This document shows positions 17,159 through 24,975 of a DNA stretch of 64,000 nucleotides, in pieces. Both the position numbers and the translations under genes were made by a program. The DNA is from Bacteroidetes bacterium 43-16 (GTDB lineage: Bacteria; Bacteroidota; Bacteroidia; Chitinophagales; Chitinophagaceae): NCBI GenBank assembly GCA_001897525.1, contig MKTB01000021.1, forward strand, positions 17,865-81,864. The letters are read 5' to 3'. The notes beneath the pieces are model-generated. The model searched no databases. It worked only from the letters and a program-made list of their open reading frames with translations, and was not told the origin of the DNA. How positions within the stretch are numbered: position 1 is the stretch's first letter; the number at the start of each line of letters is the position of its first letter.

Positions 17159-18418
17159 ATGAATTATCCGTTAAAACGAGTAGTAGTAACGGGCCTCGGT
17201 GCCCTGACTCCCATTGGCAACAGCGTTTCAGAATATTGGGATGGTTTGGTCAACGGTGTTTCGGGCGCCGATTTCATTAAGCAATTTGATGCCTCTAAGT
17301 TCAAAACAAAATTTGCCTGCGAATTAAAAGATTTCAAGCCGGAAGACTTTATTGACCGCAAAGAAGCCCGTAAACTGGACCGTTTTTCTCAAATCGCTAT
17401 GGTTGCAGCCGATCAGGCTGTGAAAGATGCAGGTCTCGACGCTGAAGGCATCAATAAAGACAGGGTAGGAGTGATCTGGACTTCAGGTATCGGTGGTATG
17501 ATCACCTTTATAGAAGAGATGAGTAACTTCAATGCCGGTGACGGAACCCCGAGGTTCAATCCTTTCTTTATCCCCAAATTAATCCTGGACATCGCTGCAG
17601 GACATATTTCTATGAAATATGGCTTCCGCGGTCCCAACTATGCTACCGTGAGTGCCTGTGCCTCTTCGACACATGCCATGATCGATGCATTTAACTATAT
17701 CCGCCTGGGCAAGGCCAACGCCTTTGTCGTAGGTGGTTCTGAAGCTGTGGTGACACAGGCAGGTATCGGAGGTTTTAACGCCATGAAAGCCCTTTCAGAG
17801 CGTAATGATGATGCCGCTACTGCCAGCCGTCCTTTTGACCTTAACCGTGATGGTTTCGTGTTGGGAGAAGGTGGAGCAGGCCTGATCCTGGAAGAACTGG
17901 AACATGCCAAAGCCAGAGGTGCCAACATTATCTGTGAAATGGTAGGCGGCGGAATGTCTGCCGATGCTTATCACCTCACCGCCCCTCATCCGGAAGGACT
18001 GGGTGTGATCAATGTAATGAATGAAGCCCTGAACGATGCGCAATTAAAACCGGAAGATATTGACTACATCAATGTGCATGGTACAGCTACACCTTTAGGA
18101 GATATTGCAGAACTAACAGCTATCAAAAAAGTATTCGGAGACAGTGTTTACGATCTTAACATCAGCTCTACAAAGTCCATGACAGGTCACCTTTTAGGTG
18201 CTGCGGGTGCTGTGGAAGCCGTTGCTACCATCCTGGCCATGAAAAATGGCATAGTGCCTCCAACAATTAATCATACTACAGCAGATCCCGCTATCGATCC
18301 AAAACTGAACCTTACTTTAAACACTGCACAGGAAAGAACCATCAATGCAGCCATAAGTAATACCTTCGGATTTGGCGGACATAATGCTTCTGTTGTATTC
18401 AAGCAATACCAGCCTTAG
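17159..18418 (+). CDS. fabF: 3-oxoacyl-[acyl-carrier-protein] synthase II
   Basis: A 419-residue condensing enzyme that elongates acyl-ACP with malonyl-ACP. The catalytic triad is intact: Cys167 (SACASSTHA), His307 (VHGTATPLGD) and His344 in STKSMTGHLLGAAG, with Lys339. Length is canonical. It is in an operon with acpP upstream and rnc 58 bp downstream. Confidence 0.97.
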   Translation: MNYPLKRVVVTGLGALTPIGNSVSEYWDGLVNGVSGADFIKQFDASKFKTKFACELKDFKPEDFIDRKEARKLDRFSQIAMVAADQAVKDAGLDAEGINKDRVGVIWTSGIGGMITFIEEMSNFNAGDGTPRFNPFFIPKLILDIAAGHISMKYGFRGPNYATVSACASSTHAMIDAFNYIRLGKANAFVVGGSEAVVTQAGIGGFNAMKALSERNDDAATASRPFDLNRDGFVLGEGGAGLILEELEHAKARGANIICEMVGGGMSADAYHLTAPHPEGLGVINVMNEALNDAQLKPEDIDYINVHGTATPLGDIAELTAIKKVFGDSVYDLNISSTKSMTGHLLGAAGAVEAVATILAMKNGIVPPTINHTTADPAIDPKLNLTLNTAQERTINAAISNTFGFGGHNASVVFKQYQP

Positions 18419-18476
18419 TCATTTCGGAGCTTAACCCCAAAGGACCTTAGGTAAACTTTTATCGGAGAGTATTATT

Positions 18477-19184
18477 ATGTTTCTTAAGACAAGCGAGGAC
18501 GATAAAGAACTTAAGAAAGCCTTAAAAAATCTTTTAGGGTTTCTTCCGGGTCATTTACAATTTTACATCACTGCCTTTACACATCGGTCCTCTAACGAAG
18601 ACCTGGTGTCTAACAATGAGCGCCTGGAATTTCTCGGGGACGCTTACATTGGTAGCATTGTGGGAGAATACCTCTTTAAAAAATACCCCAACAGAGACGA
18701 AGGTTTCCTGACCGAAATGCGCTCCAAAATCGTCAGCAGGAACTCCCTGAATGATATTGCCCTGAAAATGGGATTACAGAAACTGATCCGCTTCAATAAA
18801 AACGATAAAATGCTGCGCCGCAGCAATATCTTCGGTAACTGCCTCGAAGCACTGGTAGGCGCTATCTACCTCGACAAAGGATTTGAAAAGACCCGTAAGT
18901 TTATCCTGAAAAATATGCTCTACAACTACATCGATATCGATGACCTGGAGATCACAGATTTCAACTTTAAAAATAAACTCTACAACTGGGCACAGATCAA
19001 CAGTCATGTGCTGGATTTCGTCACATTGGGCGAGAGCAATGAAGCCGGAAGGCGCGTGTTTACAGTCGGCATCGAAATCGATGGCGAACTGTTTATCAAA
19101 GCCACAGGCTACAACAAGAAAGCAGCCGGGCAGACCGCTGCACAAAAAGCTCTGGAACAACTGGACATAACCACCGAAGAGTAA
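18477..19184 (+). CDS. rnc: ribonuclease III
   Basis: A 235-residue double-strand-specific endoribonuclease for rRNA and mRNA processing. The signature NERLEFLGDA (residues 47-56, with Glu51 and Asp55) and the second acidic site NCLEALVGAIYLD are present. A C-terminal double-stranded-RNA-binding domain (residues ~160-230) ends in GYNKKAAGQTAAQKALEQL. Co-transcription with acpP-fabF is likely. Confidence 0.96.
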   Translation: MFLKTSEDDKELKKALKNLLGFLPGHLQFYITAFTHRSSNEDLVSNNERLEFLGDAYIGSIVGEYLFKKYPNRDEGFLTEMRSKIVSRNSLNDIALKMGLQKLIRFNKNDKMLRRSNIFGNCLEALVGAIYLDKGFEKTRKFILKNMLYNYIDIDDLEITDFNFKNKLYNWAQINSHVLDFVTLGESNEAGRRVFTVGIEIDGELFIKATGYNKKAAGQTAAQKALEQLDITTEE

Positions 19185-19295
19185 TTTTTGTTCTTTTATA
19201 GCGGCAATACAGAATGCCCGTATAATGCAGATCCCCTCACTGCAAAACTTTACATTTTCCCAACGTTTAAATAGTCAGATCCCTGATCAATTCTT

Positions 19296-19303
19296 TATCT
19301 TTG
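19296..19303 (+). promoter_or_regulatory. -7 element TATCTTTG upstream of the heptamer array
   Basis: A TAnnTTTG match ends 20 bp before the repeat array, so transcription would start near 19310 and the whole array would be 5' untranslated leader of the ketosynthase-like gene. A clear TTG partner is not seen. Confidence 0.4.
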
Positions 19304-19323
19304 TAAGAAGAGTTATTGATACT

Positions 19324-19449
19324 ATTCACTTATCACTTATCACTTATCACTTATCACTTATCACTTATCACTTATCACTTATCACTCATCACTCATCACT
19401 TATCACTCATCACCCATCACTCATCACTTATCACCCATCACCCATCACC
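19324..19449. repeat. 18-copy heptanucleotide tandem repeat (TATCACT/CATCACC)
   Basis: Exactly 126 bp can be divided into 18 units of 7 bp. The first is ATTCACT, eight identical TATCACT units follow, then variants CATCACT, CATCACC and TATCACC. The array ends directly before the ATG of the downstream gene, whose start overlaps the last repeat remnant (CATG). Identical units in the left half suggest recent slippage. Confidence 0.95.
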
Positions 19450-19450
19450 C

Positions 19451-20377
19451 ATGTATATACACAGTGTTTGCAGTATCAGCAGGCTGCCATTGATAAAGAC
19501 CGACATTCCTCTACCAGAGCTCAGCGCAGAGCTGCCTCCCGATGTACAGGAGCCCCATTACGCCGATTATATCCCGGCCATGCAATCCCGTCGTATGAGT
19601 AAAGGACTTAAAATGGGACTGACCGCAGCATTAGATTGCCTGCGGAGTTCAGGGGTCGATGCTGCCAGCTTAAAAGCTATTGAAGTAGGTACCTCCTATG
19701 GTTTGCTGAAAGACAGTGAAACATTCCTGGACAATATGATCACGCACCAGGAGACCGCACTTACCCCTACTGCCTTTATACAGAGCACCCACAATACCGT
19801 TGCCGGGGCCATTGCCCTATCACTGAAGAGCCATGTACATAATATGACCTTCACCCAGAGAGGTCACTCCTTTGAAAGTGCCGTGAAAGATACAGAGCTG
19901 ATCCTGGCCACAACACAGGGAAATGATGGATATGTATTGCTGGGAGGAGTAGAAGAGAAAAATGATACCTTAGAATGGCTGTTGAAAGGCGATGAAAGAG
20001 CATCCTTAGAAATGGGAGAGGGCGCAGCCTTCTTATTGCTCGGCAATGAAGCTGCCGGAGCCCTTTGCCAGTTGAAAGCAACAACAATATTTAAAACCAA
20101 CAACCAGGATACCGCCTCAGCGCACATTAACCAGGTCATGGCCGGCTACCCTTGCCAGGAAGGCCGGGAATGCCCCGTCATCATCTGGAACAGCCTGAAT
20201 CCCGGTGTGCTGAACTATACCTACAAAATAACCGATATCTCCGGCACCGTAGCTTATAATCCTACAGGAGCAGCATTGGCCTTGGTGATCGGTGCAAAAA
20301 CCTGCCAGGAACAGCAATGCCCCGTTATTGTAGTGAACCAGTTTAAAGAATACTGGTCCGTGTTTGAACTGGTATAA
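19451..20377 (+). CDS. beta-ketoacyl synthase-like protein lacking the active-site cysteine
   Basis: A 308-residue thiolase-fold protein resembling the short ketosynthase-like / chain-length-factor-like family of Bacteroidota (MYIHSVCSIS start; TPTAFIQSTHNTVAGAIAL near 105-123). At the position aligned with the FabF nucleophile the sequence reads TQRGHSFESA, with Gly138 instead of Cys, so it should not condense substrates itself. Its role could be a chain-length factor or acyltransferase partner. I start at ATG 19451 because it matches the family N-terminus; the open frame back to 19316 only translates the heptamer array. It lies downstream of acpP-fabF-rnc. Confidence 0.75.
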   Translation: MYIHSVCSISRLPLIKTDIPLPELSAELPPDVQEPHYADYIPAMQSRRMSKGLKMGLTAALDCLRSSGVDAASLKAIEVGTSYGLLKDSETFLDNMITHQETALTPTAFIQSTHNTVAGAIALSLKSHVHNMTFTQRGHSFESAVKDTELILATTQGNDGYVLLGGVEEKNDTLEWLLKGDERASLEMGEGAAFLLLGNEAAGALCQLKATTIFKTNNQDTASAHINQVMAGYPCQEGRECPVIIWNSLNPGVLNYTYKITDISGTVAYNPTGAALALVIGAKTCQEQQCPVIVVNQFKEYWSVFELV

Positions 20378-20433
20378 GGTAGACAGCCTGTTGCGGGCCT
20401 TATTTGCTCTATAGTCACCTTTGGGGTAAGCGC

Positions 20434-21045
20434 TTAAACCGGCATATCTTTTACAGCATCTGCCTGGTTACTTTTCTTACTGGCTTTATGTGCCCTTATC
20501 CTGCTTAATGTTTCCTGTGAGATGCCCAGGTAAGAGGCAATGTCGCCCAATGGAGCACGGGCCACCACCTCCGGCGAATGTACCGTAAGCAGCTGATAAC
20601 GCTTCTCTGCAGGCTGGAACAGCATAGAATACATCTTCTCCGAAAGCACCACCAGCAATTCATAAGTCAGCTTCCTGCCGAAACGTTCAAACTGGTGATA
20701 TTGCATAAACAAATCCTCCAACTCCTGCACCGTGATGGTATAGACCAGAGAGTCTTCCAGGAACTCGAGATTCAGCAGGCTGGGCTTCTTTTGAAAAAAA
20801 CTGTCATTAGCCGTAATGAAATCACCCTCCTTGCTGAACCAGCCCGTAATATCCTTCCCTTCCCGGTGATAATACAGTTTAGCCATTCCTTCCGCTATAT
20901 AATAAAGCTTCCTGTAAGTAGCGCCGCTTCTTTCCACGATCTCCCGTTTACGGAACCGCTCCTCCTTAAACCGGCTTAAGATATCCGGTAAAATACTTTC
21001 ATCAATAGCTGTGTAGGCCAATATAGCTTCCTGCAATGTTTTCAT
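20434..21045 (-). CDS. Crp/Fnr-family transcriptional regulator
   Basis: A 203-residue regulator with an N-terminal cyclic-nucleotide-binding-like beta-barrel (residues ~20-110; SGATYRKLYYIAEGMAKLYY) and a C-terminal helix-turn-helix (PLGDIASYLGISQETLSRIRA, ~163-183). It contains no cysteine, so it is not an iron-sulfur FNR. The ligand is unknown and the usual cAMP-binding residues are not evident. It is divergent from the fatty-acid cluster, and the shared 237-bp interval contains two Crp/Fnr-type palindromes, so it may regulate the cluster and itself (inference). Confidence 0.85.
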   Translation of the reverse strand: MKTLQEAILAYTAIDESILPDILSRFKEERFRKREIVERSGATYRKLYYIAEGMAKLYYHREGKDITGWFSKEGDFITANDSFFQKKPSLLNLEFLEDSLVYTITVQELEDLFMQYHQFERFGRKLTYELLVVLSEKMYSMLFQPAEKRYQLLTVHSPEVVARAPLGDIASYLGISQETLSRIRAHKASKKSNQADAVKDMPV

Positions 21046-21155
21046 TGTTATTATCTCTTAGATCTGAAAATGGAATACGGGTATTCTTTTGGTGGCAATA
21101 TTTTTCTGTACACTTTACGGGGATTTTTTTCAATGGTAGTATGAAAATACAAAAT

Positions 21156-21169
21156 TTGATCTATATCAT
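21156..21169. promoter_or_regulatory. FNR-box-like palindrome TTGAT-CTAT-ATCAT
   Basis: It matches nine of ten positions of the TTGAT-N4-ATCAA geometry used by Crp/Fnr regulators. It sits between the divergent regulator and the fatty-acid cluster, 38 bp (centre to centre) from the second palindrome. Confidence 0.5.
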
Positions 21170-21190
21170 AATCTTAAATTAAAAACGCAG

Positions 21191-21212
21191 TTTTTGACAT
21201 AGGTCAAAAATA
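21191..21212. promoter_or_regulatory. perfect Crp/Fnr-type palindrome TTTTTGAC-ATAG-GTCAAAAA
   Basis: Perfect 8-bp arms with a 4-bp spacer, in Crp/Fnr geometry (TTGAC-N4-GTCAA core). A minus-strand -7 match TATTTTTG (21205-21212) overlaps the right arm, so occupancy could block the regulator's own promoter. It lies 72 bp before the first gene of the fatty-acid cluster. Confidence 0.6.
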
Positions 21213-21282
21213 AAGTGAAAGAATAGAACTTAATTGCATTGAAGAATCGAATCGTAAACAATTAATCTAATTATAGCTTAAG

Positions 21283-23688
21283 ATGAAGAGAATTATCAGG
21301 AAAGTGGCCGTTTTGGGTTCAGGTGTTATGGGCAGCCGTATCGCCTGCCATTTTGCGAATGTAGGCATAGAAGTACTGTTGCTGGATATGGTGCCTAAAG
21401 AGCTGAGTGCAGCAGAGCAGGCCAAAGGCGCAAACATAGAACAGAAAGCAGTGCGCAACCGCATCGTAAACGAAGCCCTGCAGGCCGCCTTGAAATCTAA
21501 CCCGTCCCCGATCTACAAACAATCCTTTGCCCGCAGGATAAGCACCGGCAACTTCGACGATAATATGAAAGACATTGCGGCCTGCGATTGGGTAATCGAA
21601 GTCGTTGTGGAAAACCTGAAGATCAAGCAACACATCTTTGAACAAGTAGAGCAATACCGCAAGCCCGGAACATTGATTACCTCCAATACTTCCGGTATTC
21701 CCATACACCAGCTTACAGAAGGCAGAAGCGAAGACTTTATACAACACTTTTGCGGTACCCACTTCTTCAACCCGCCGCGCTACCTGCGGCTTTTAGAGAT
21801 CATCCCTTCCAGGCATACCGCTTCAGAAGTGATCAGTTTCCTGACCGGTTTCGGAAAACGCGTTTTAGGCAAGAGCATCGTGATCTGTAAAGATACCCCG
21901 GCCTTTGTGGCCAACAGGGTAGGCGTATTCGGTATCATGGACATTGCCCACCTGGTAGCCCCCTTAGAGCTTACCGTGGAAGAAGTAGACAAGTTCACCG
22001 GTCCCGTGATCGGGCATCCTAAGTCCGCCACCTTCCGCACCAGCGATGTCGTAGGCCTCGATACCCTCGTACATGTGGCCAACGGCTTATATGAAAACTG
22101 TCCCGAAGATGAAGCCAGGCCCCTGTTTCAATTGCCCGGATTCATGGACAAACTCAACCAGAATAAATGGTTGGGCGATAAAACAAAACAAGGCTTTTAT
22201 AAAAAAGTAAAAAATGAGCAGGGCAAATCTGAAATACTTGCCCTCGACCTCAATACATTTGAATACCGTACCGCACAAAAAGTAAAGTCGGCTACCCTGG
22301 AAATGGTGAAACCCATCACCGACCTTAAAGCCCGGCTAAAAGTACTGGTAACCGGTAAAGACAAGGCAGGAGCTTTTTACCGGGCCTCCTTCTCCGGCCT
22401 GTTCCAGTATGTGAGCAACCGCATTCCCGAAATTGCCAACGATCTGCACCAGATCGATGATGCGATAGAGGCCGGTTTCGGCTGGGAGATCGGTCCCTTC
22501 AAAACCTGGGATGCCATAGGGCTGCGTGCAGGCATCAAGATGATGGAAGCCGAAGGCAAAAAGCCCGCTCAGTGGGTAGCAGATATGCTGGCTGCCGGTC
22601 ATGAAACCTTCTATAAAACAGAAAAAGGCCAAAGCCTTTACTATGATATACCTTCCCAATCCTACAAAGTGATCCCGGGCACAGAAGATGTGATCAACCT
22701 GGATGCATTGCGCGAAGAACATACCGTGTTCAAAAACGCAGGAGTCAGCGTGATCGATATCGGGGACGGCATCCTGAATGTAGAATTCCATACCAAAATG
22801 AATGCGATCGGCGGAGATATCCTCGCCGGTATCAATAAAGCCATAGACATAGCAGAAGCAGGTTATAAAGGCATTGTCATCAGCAACAACGGGGCCAACT
22901 TCTCGGCCGGTGCCAATGTAGGCATGATCTTTATGATGGCCGTAGAGCAGGATTATGATGAGATCGACTTTACCGTAAGACTATTCCAGAAAACCACTAT
23001 GCGCCTGCGTTATTCCTCCATCCCCGTCGTGGTAGCGCCCCATAACCTTACCCTTGGCGGTGGTTGTGAGATCTGTTTACATGCCGATAAAGTAGTAGCA
23101 CATGCAGAAGCATACATAGGCCTGGTAGAATTTGGCGTAGGCCTTATCCCCGGTGGTGGCGGTACCAAAGAATTTGCCGTTAGGATCTCTGATGCACACC
23201 GCCCCGATGATGTGGACCTGAATGTATTCCGGGAGAAGTTCCTGACCATAGGCCAGGCCAAGGTCTCCACCTCTGCACACGAAGCCTTCGACCTGGGCTA
23301 TCTGCGCCCCGGTATTGATGAAGTAGTCGTGTCCCGTGAACTCCTATTGTCTGAGGCTAAAGCCGCTTGTCTGAGGCTGGCAGATGCAGGTTATCAGCAA
23401 CCAGTACCGAGGACTGATGTACGTGTGATGGGCAAGCAGGCACTGGGCATTGTATATGTGGGGGCTAATTCTATGCGCTCCGGAAATTACATCAGCGATC
23501 ATGATCAGAAAATTTCAGAAAAACTGGGCTTCGTGCTGGCCGGGGCAGACCTGTCCTCACCAACCCTGGTGTCGGAGCAATACCTCCTGGACCTGGAGCG
23601 TAAAGCCTTTGTCGAGCTATGTGCAGAACGCAAAACGCTGGAACGCCTGCAGTCTATCATCAACGGTGGTAAAGTATTAAGAAACTAA
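21283..23688 (+). CDS. 3-hydroxyacyl-CoA dehydrogenase / enoyl-CoA hydratase
   Basis: An 801-residue bifunctional beta-oxidation enzyme. The N-terminal NAD-binding dehydrogenase domain has the GxGxxG loop at residues 12-17 (LGSGVMGSR) and the HFFNPPR segment. The C-terminal enoyl-CoA hydratase/isomerase domain begins near 480 (ISNNGANFSAGANV; LGGGCEICLHAD; GLIPGGGG). This dehydrogenase-first order is opposite to E. coli FadB and typical of the Bacteroidota/archaeal-type fusion. It is the first gene of the plus-strand fatty-acid cluster. Confidence 0.93.
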   Translation: MKRIIRKVAVLGSGVMGSRIACHFANVGIEVLLLDMVPKELSAAEQAKGANIEQKAVRNRIVNEALQAALKSNPSPIYKQSFARRISTGNFDDNMKDIAACDWVIEVVVENLKIKQHIFEQVEQYRKPGTLITSNTSGIPIHQLTEGRSEDFIQHFCGTHFFNPPRYLRLLEIIPSRHTASEVISFLTGFGKRVLGKSIVICKDTPAFVANRVGVFGIMDIAHLVAPLELTVEEVDKFTGPVIGHPKSATFRTSDVVGLDTLVHVANGLYENCPEDEARPLFQLPGFMDKLNQNKWLGDKTKQGFYKKVKNEQGKSEILALDLNTFEYRTAQKVKSATLEMVKPITDLKARLKVLVTGKDKAGAFYRASFSGLFQYVSNRIPEIANDLHQIDDAIEAGFGWEIGPFKTWDAIGLRAGIKMMEAEGKKPAQWVADMLAAGHETFYKTEKGQSLYYDIPSQSYKVIPGTEDVINLDALREEHTVFKNAGVSVIDIGDGILNVEFHTKMNAIGGDILAGINKAIDIAEAGYKGIVISNNGANFSAGANVGMIFMMAVEQDYDEIDFTVRLFQKTTMRLRYSSIPVVVAPHNLTLGGGCEICLHADKVVAHAEAYIGLVEFGVGLIPGGGGTKEFAVRISDAHRPDDVDLNVFREKFLTIGQAKVSTSAHEAFDLGYLRPGIDEVVVSRELLLSEAKAACLRLADAGYQQPVPRTDVRVMGKQALGIVYVGANSMRSGNYISDHDQKISEKLGFVLAGADLSSPTLVSEQYLLDLERKAFVELCAERKTLERLQSIINGGKVLRN

Positions 23689-23739
23689 GCCCCTCCAGGG
23701 AAAACCATTTTAAAAAATTAAAGCAAAAAATTGAAAACA

Positions 23740-24918
23740 ATGGATGCATATATAGTAGCAGGATACAGGTCGGCAGTAGGAAAGGCAGGAAGAGGCTTCT
23801 TTAAATCATACCGCCCCGATGACCTGGCAGCAGATGTGATCAAACACCTGATGGCATCTGTGCCACAGGTAGACAAACTTTTAGTAGACGATGTGATCGT
23901 AGGTAATGCCATGCCCGAAGCAGAGCAGGGCCTGAATGTAGCCCGTTTAATTTCACTGATGGCCCTGGATACCGATAAAGTACCCGGGATGACCGTGAAC
24001 CGCTATTGCGCTTCCGGCCTGGAGACCATCGCCATAGCTGCCGCTAAGATCAATGCCGGGCTGGCCGATTGTATTATCGCCGGTGGTGCAGAGACCATGA
24101 GCCTGATCCCTATGGGCGGATGGCGCGTGAGCCCTAATGCCAAAGTCGCTAAAGAAAACCCCGATTGGTATTGGGGGATGGGGCTTACCGCAGAGGCAGT
24201 AGCCAAAGAATATAACATAAGCCGCGAAGACCAGGACCAGTTCAGCTTTCATTCCCATCAAAAAGCCGTGAGCGCTATAGCAGCAGGCAAGTTTGCCGAT
24301 GAGATCGTGCCCCTGCAGGTGGAGGAGATCTTCCTGGACGAAAAACAGCAAAGGAGTAAAAAGATCCTGGCCGCAGATACCGATGAAGGTCCGAGAGCCG
24401 ATACCTCTATAGAGGCATTAGCTAAACTGAAACCCGTATTTGCCGCAGATGGCTCCGTTACCGCAGGGAACTCTTCCCAGACCAGTGATGGTGCCGCCTT
24501 TGTGATGGTGGTGAGTGAACAATTCCTCAAAGACCATAACCTGAAGCCCATTGCCAGGATGGTAGCTCATGCTGTGGCCGGTGTGCCGCCCCGTATCATG
24601 GGTATAGGCCCGGTAGAAGCCATTCCTAAAGCCTTGAAGAAAGCAGGCTTACAGTTAAGCGATATCCATCTTATTGAACTGAATGAAGCCTTCGCTTCGC
24701 AATCCCTGGCCGTGATGCGCACTTTAGACATCAACCCCGAGGTGGTGAATGTAAATGGCGGTGCCATTGCATTAGGCCATCCATTGGGTTGTACCGGTGC
24801 AAAACTATCTGTCCAGATCTTTCATGAACTACAGAGAAGACAACAGAAGTACGGCATGGTCACCATGTGTGTAGGTACCGGGCAGGGAGCGGCAGGTATC
24901 TTTGAAATGCTCTACTAA
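23740..24918 (+). CDS. acetyl-CoA C-acyltransferase (thiolase)
   Basis: A 392-residue thiolase that cleaves 3-ketoacyl-CoA to acetyl-CoA and a shortened acyl-CoA. The nucleophile Cys90 is in NRYCASGLETI, the C-terminal His347 in ALGHPLG, and Cys377 in CVGTGQGAAG. I use ATG 23740 (MDAYIVAGYRSAVGK), 9 bp inside the longest frame, because it matches the family N-terminus. It follows the dehydrogenase/hydratase by about 50 bp and should act in the same pathway. Confidence 0.95.
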   Translation: MDAYIVAGYRSAVGKAGRGFFKSYRPDDLAADVIKHLMASVPQVDKLLVDDVIVGNAMPEAEQGLNVARLISLMALDTDKVPGMTVNRYCASGLETIAIAAAKINAGLADCIIAGGAETMSLIPMGGWRVSPNAKVAKENPDWYWGMGLTAEAVAKEYNISREDQDQFSFHSHQKAVSAIAAGKFADEIVPLQVEEIFLDEKQQRSKKILAADTDEGPRADTSIEALAKLKPVFAADGSVTAGNSSQTSDGAAFVMVVSEQFLKDHNLKPIARMVAHAVAGVPPRIMGIGPVEAIPKALKKAGLQLSDIHLIELNEAFASQSLAVMRTLDINPEVVNVNGGAIALGHPLGCTGAKLSVQIFHELQRRQQKYGMVTMCVGTGQGAAGIFEMLY

Positions 24919-24975
24919 TAAAGCTTTCAGCCGGTTCAATTAATCATTTTAGCAAACAATAAAAAGAAATATAAG

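Noticed and set aside
19316-19450. In-frame N-terminal extension of the ketosynthase-like protein through the heptamer array (TTG start)
   Set aside because: It would encode a 45-residue repeat of TYHLSLI type, absent from the family; the family N-terminus begins at 19451.
19323-19452. CRISPR array
   Set aside because: The direct repeats are contiguous 7-mers without spacers, so this is a tandem microsatellite.
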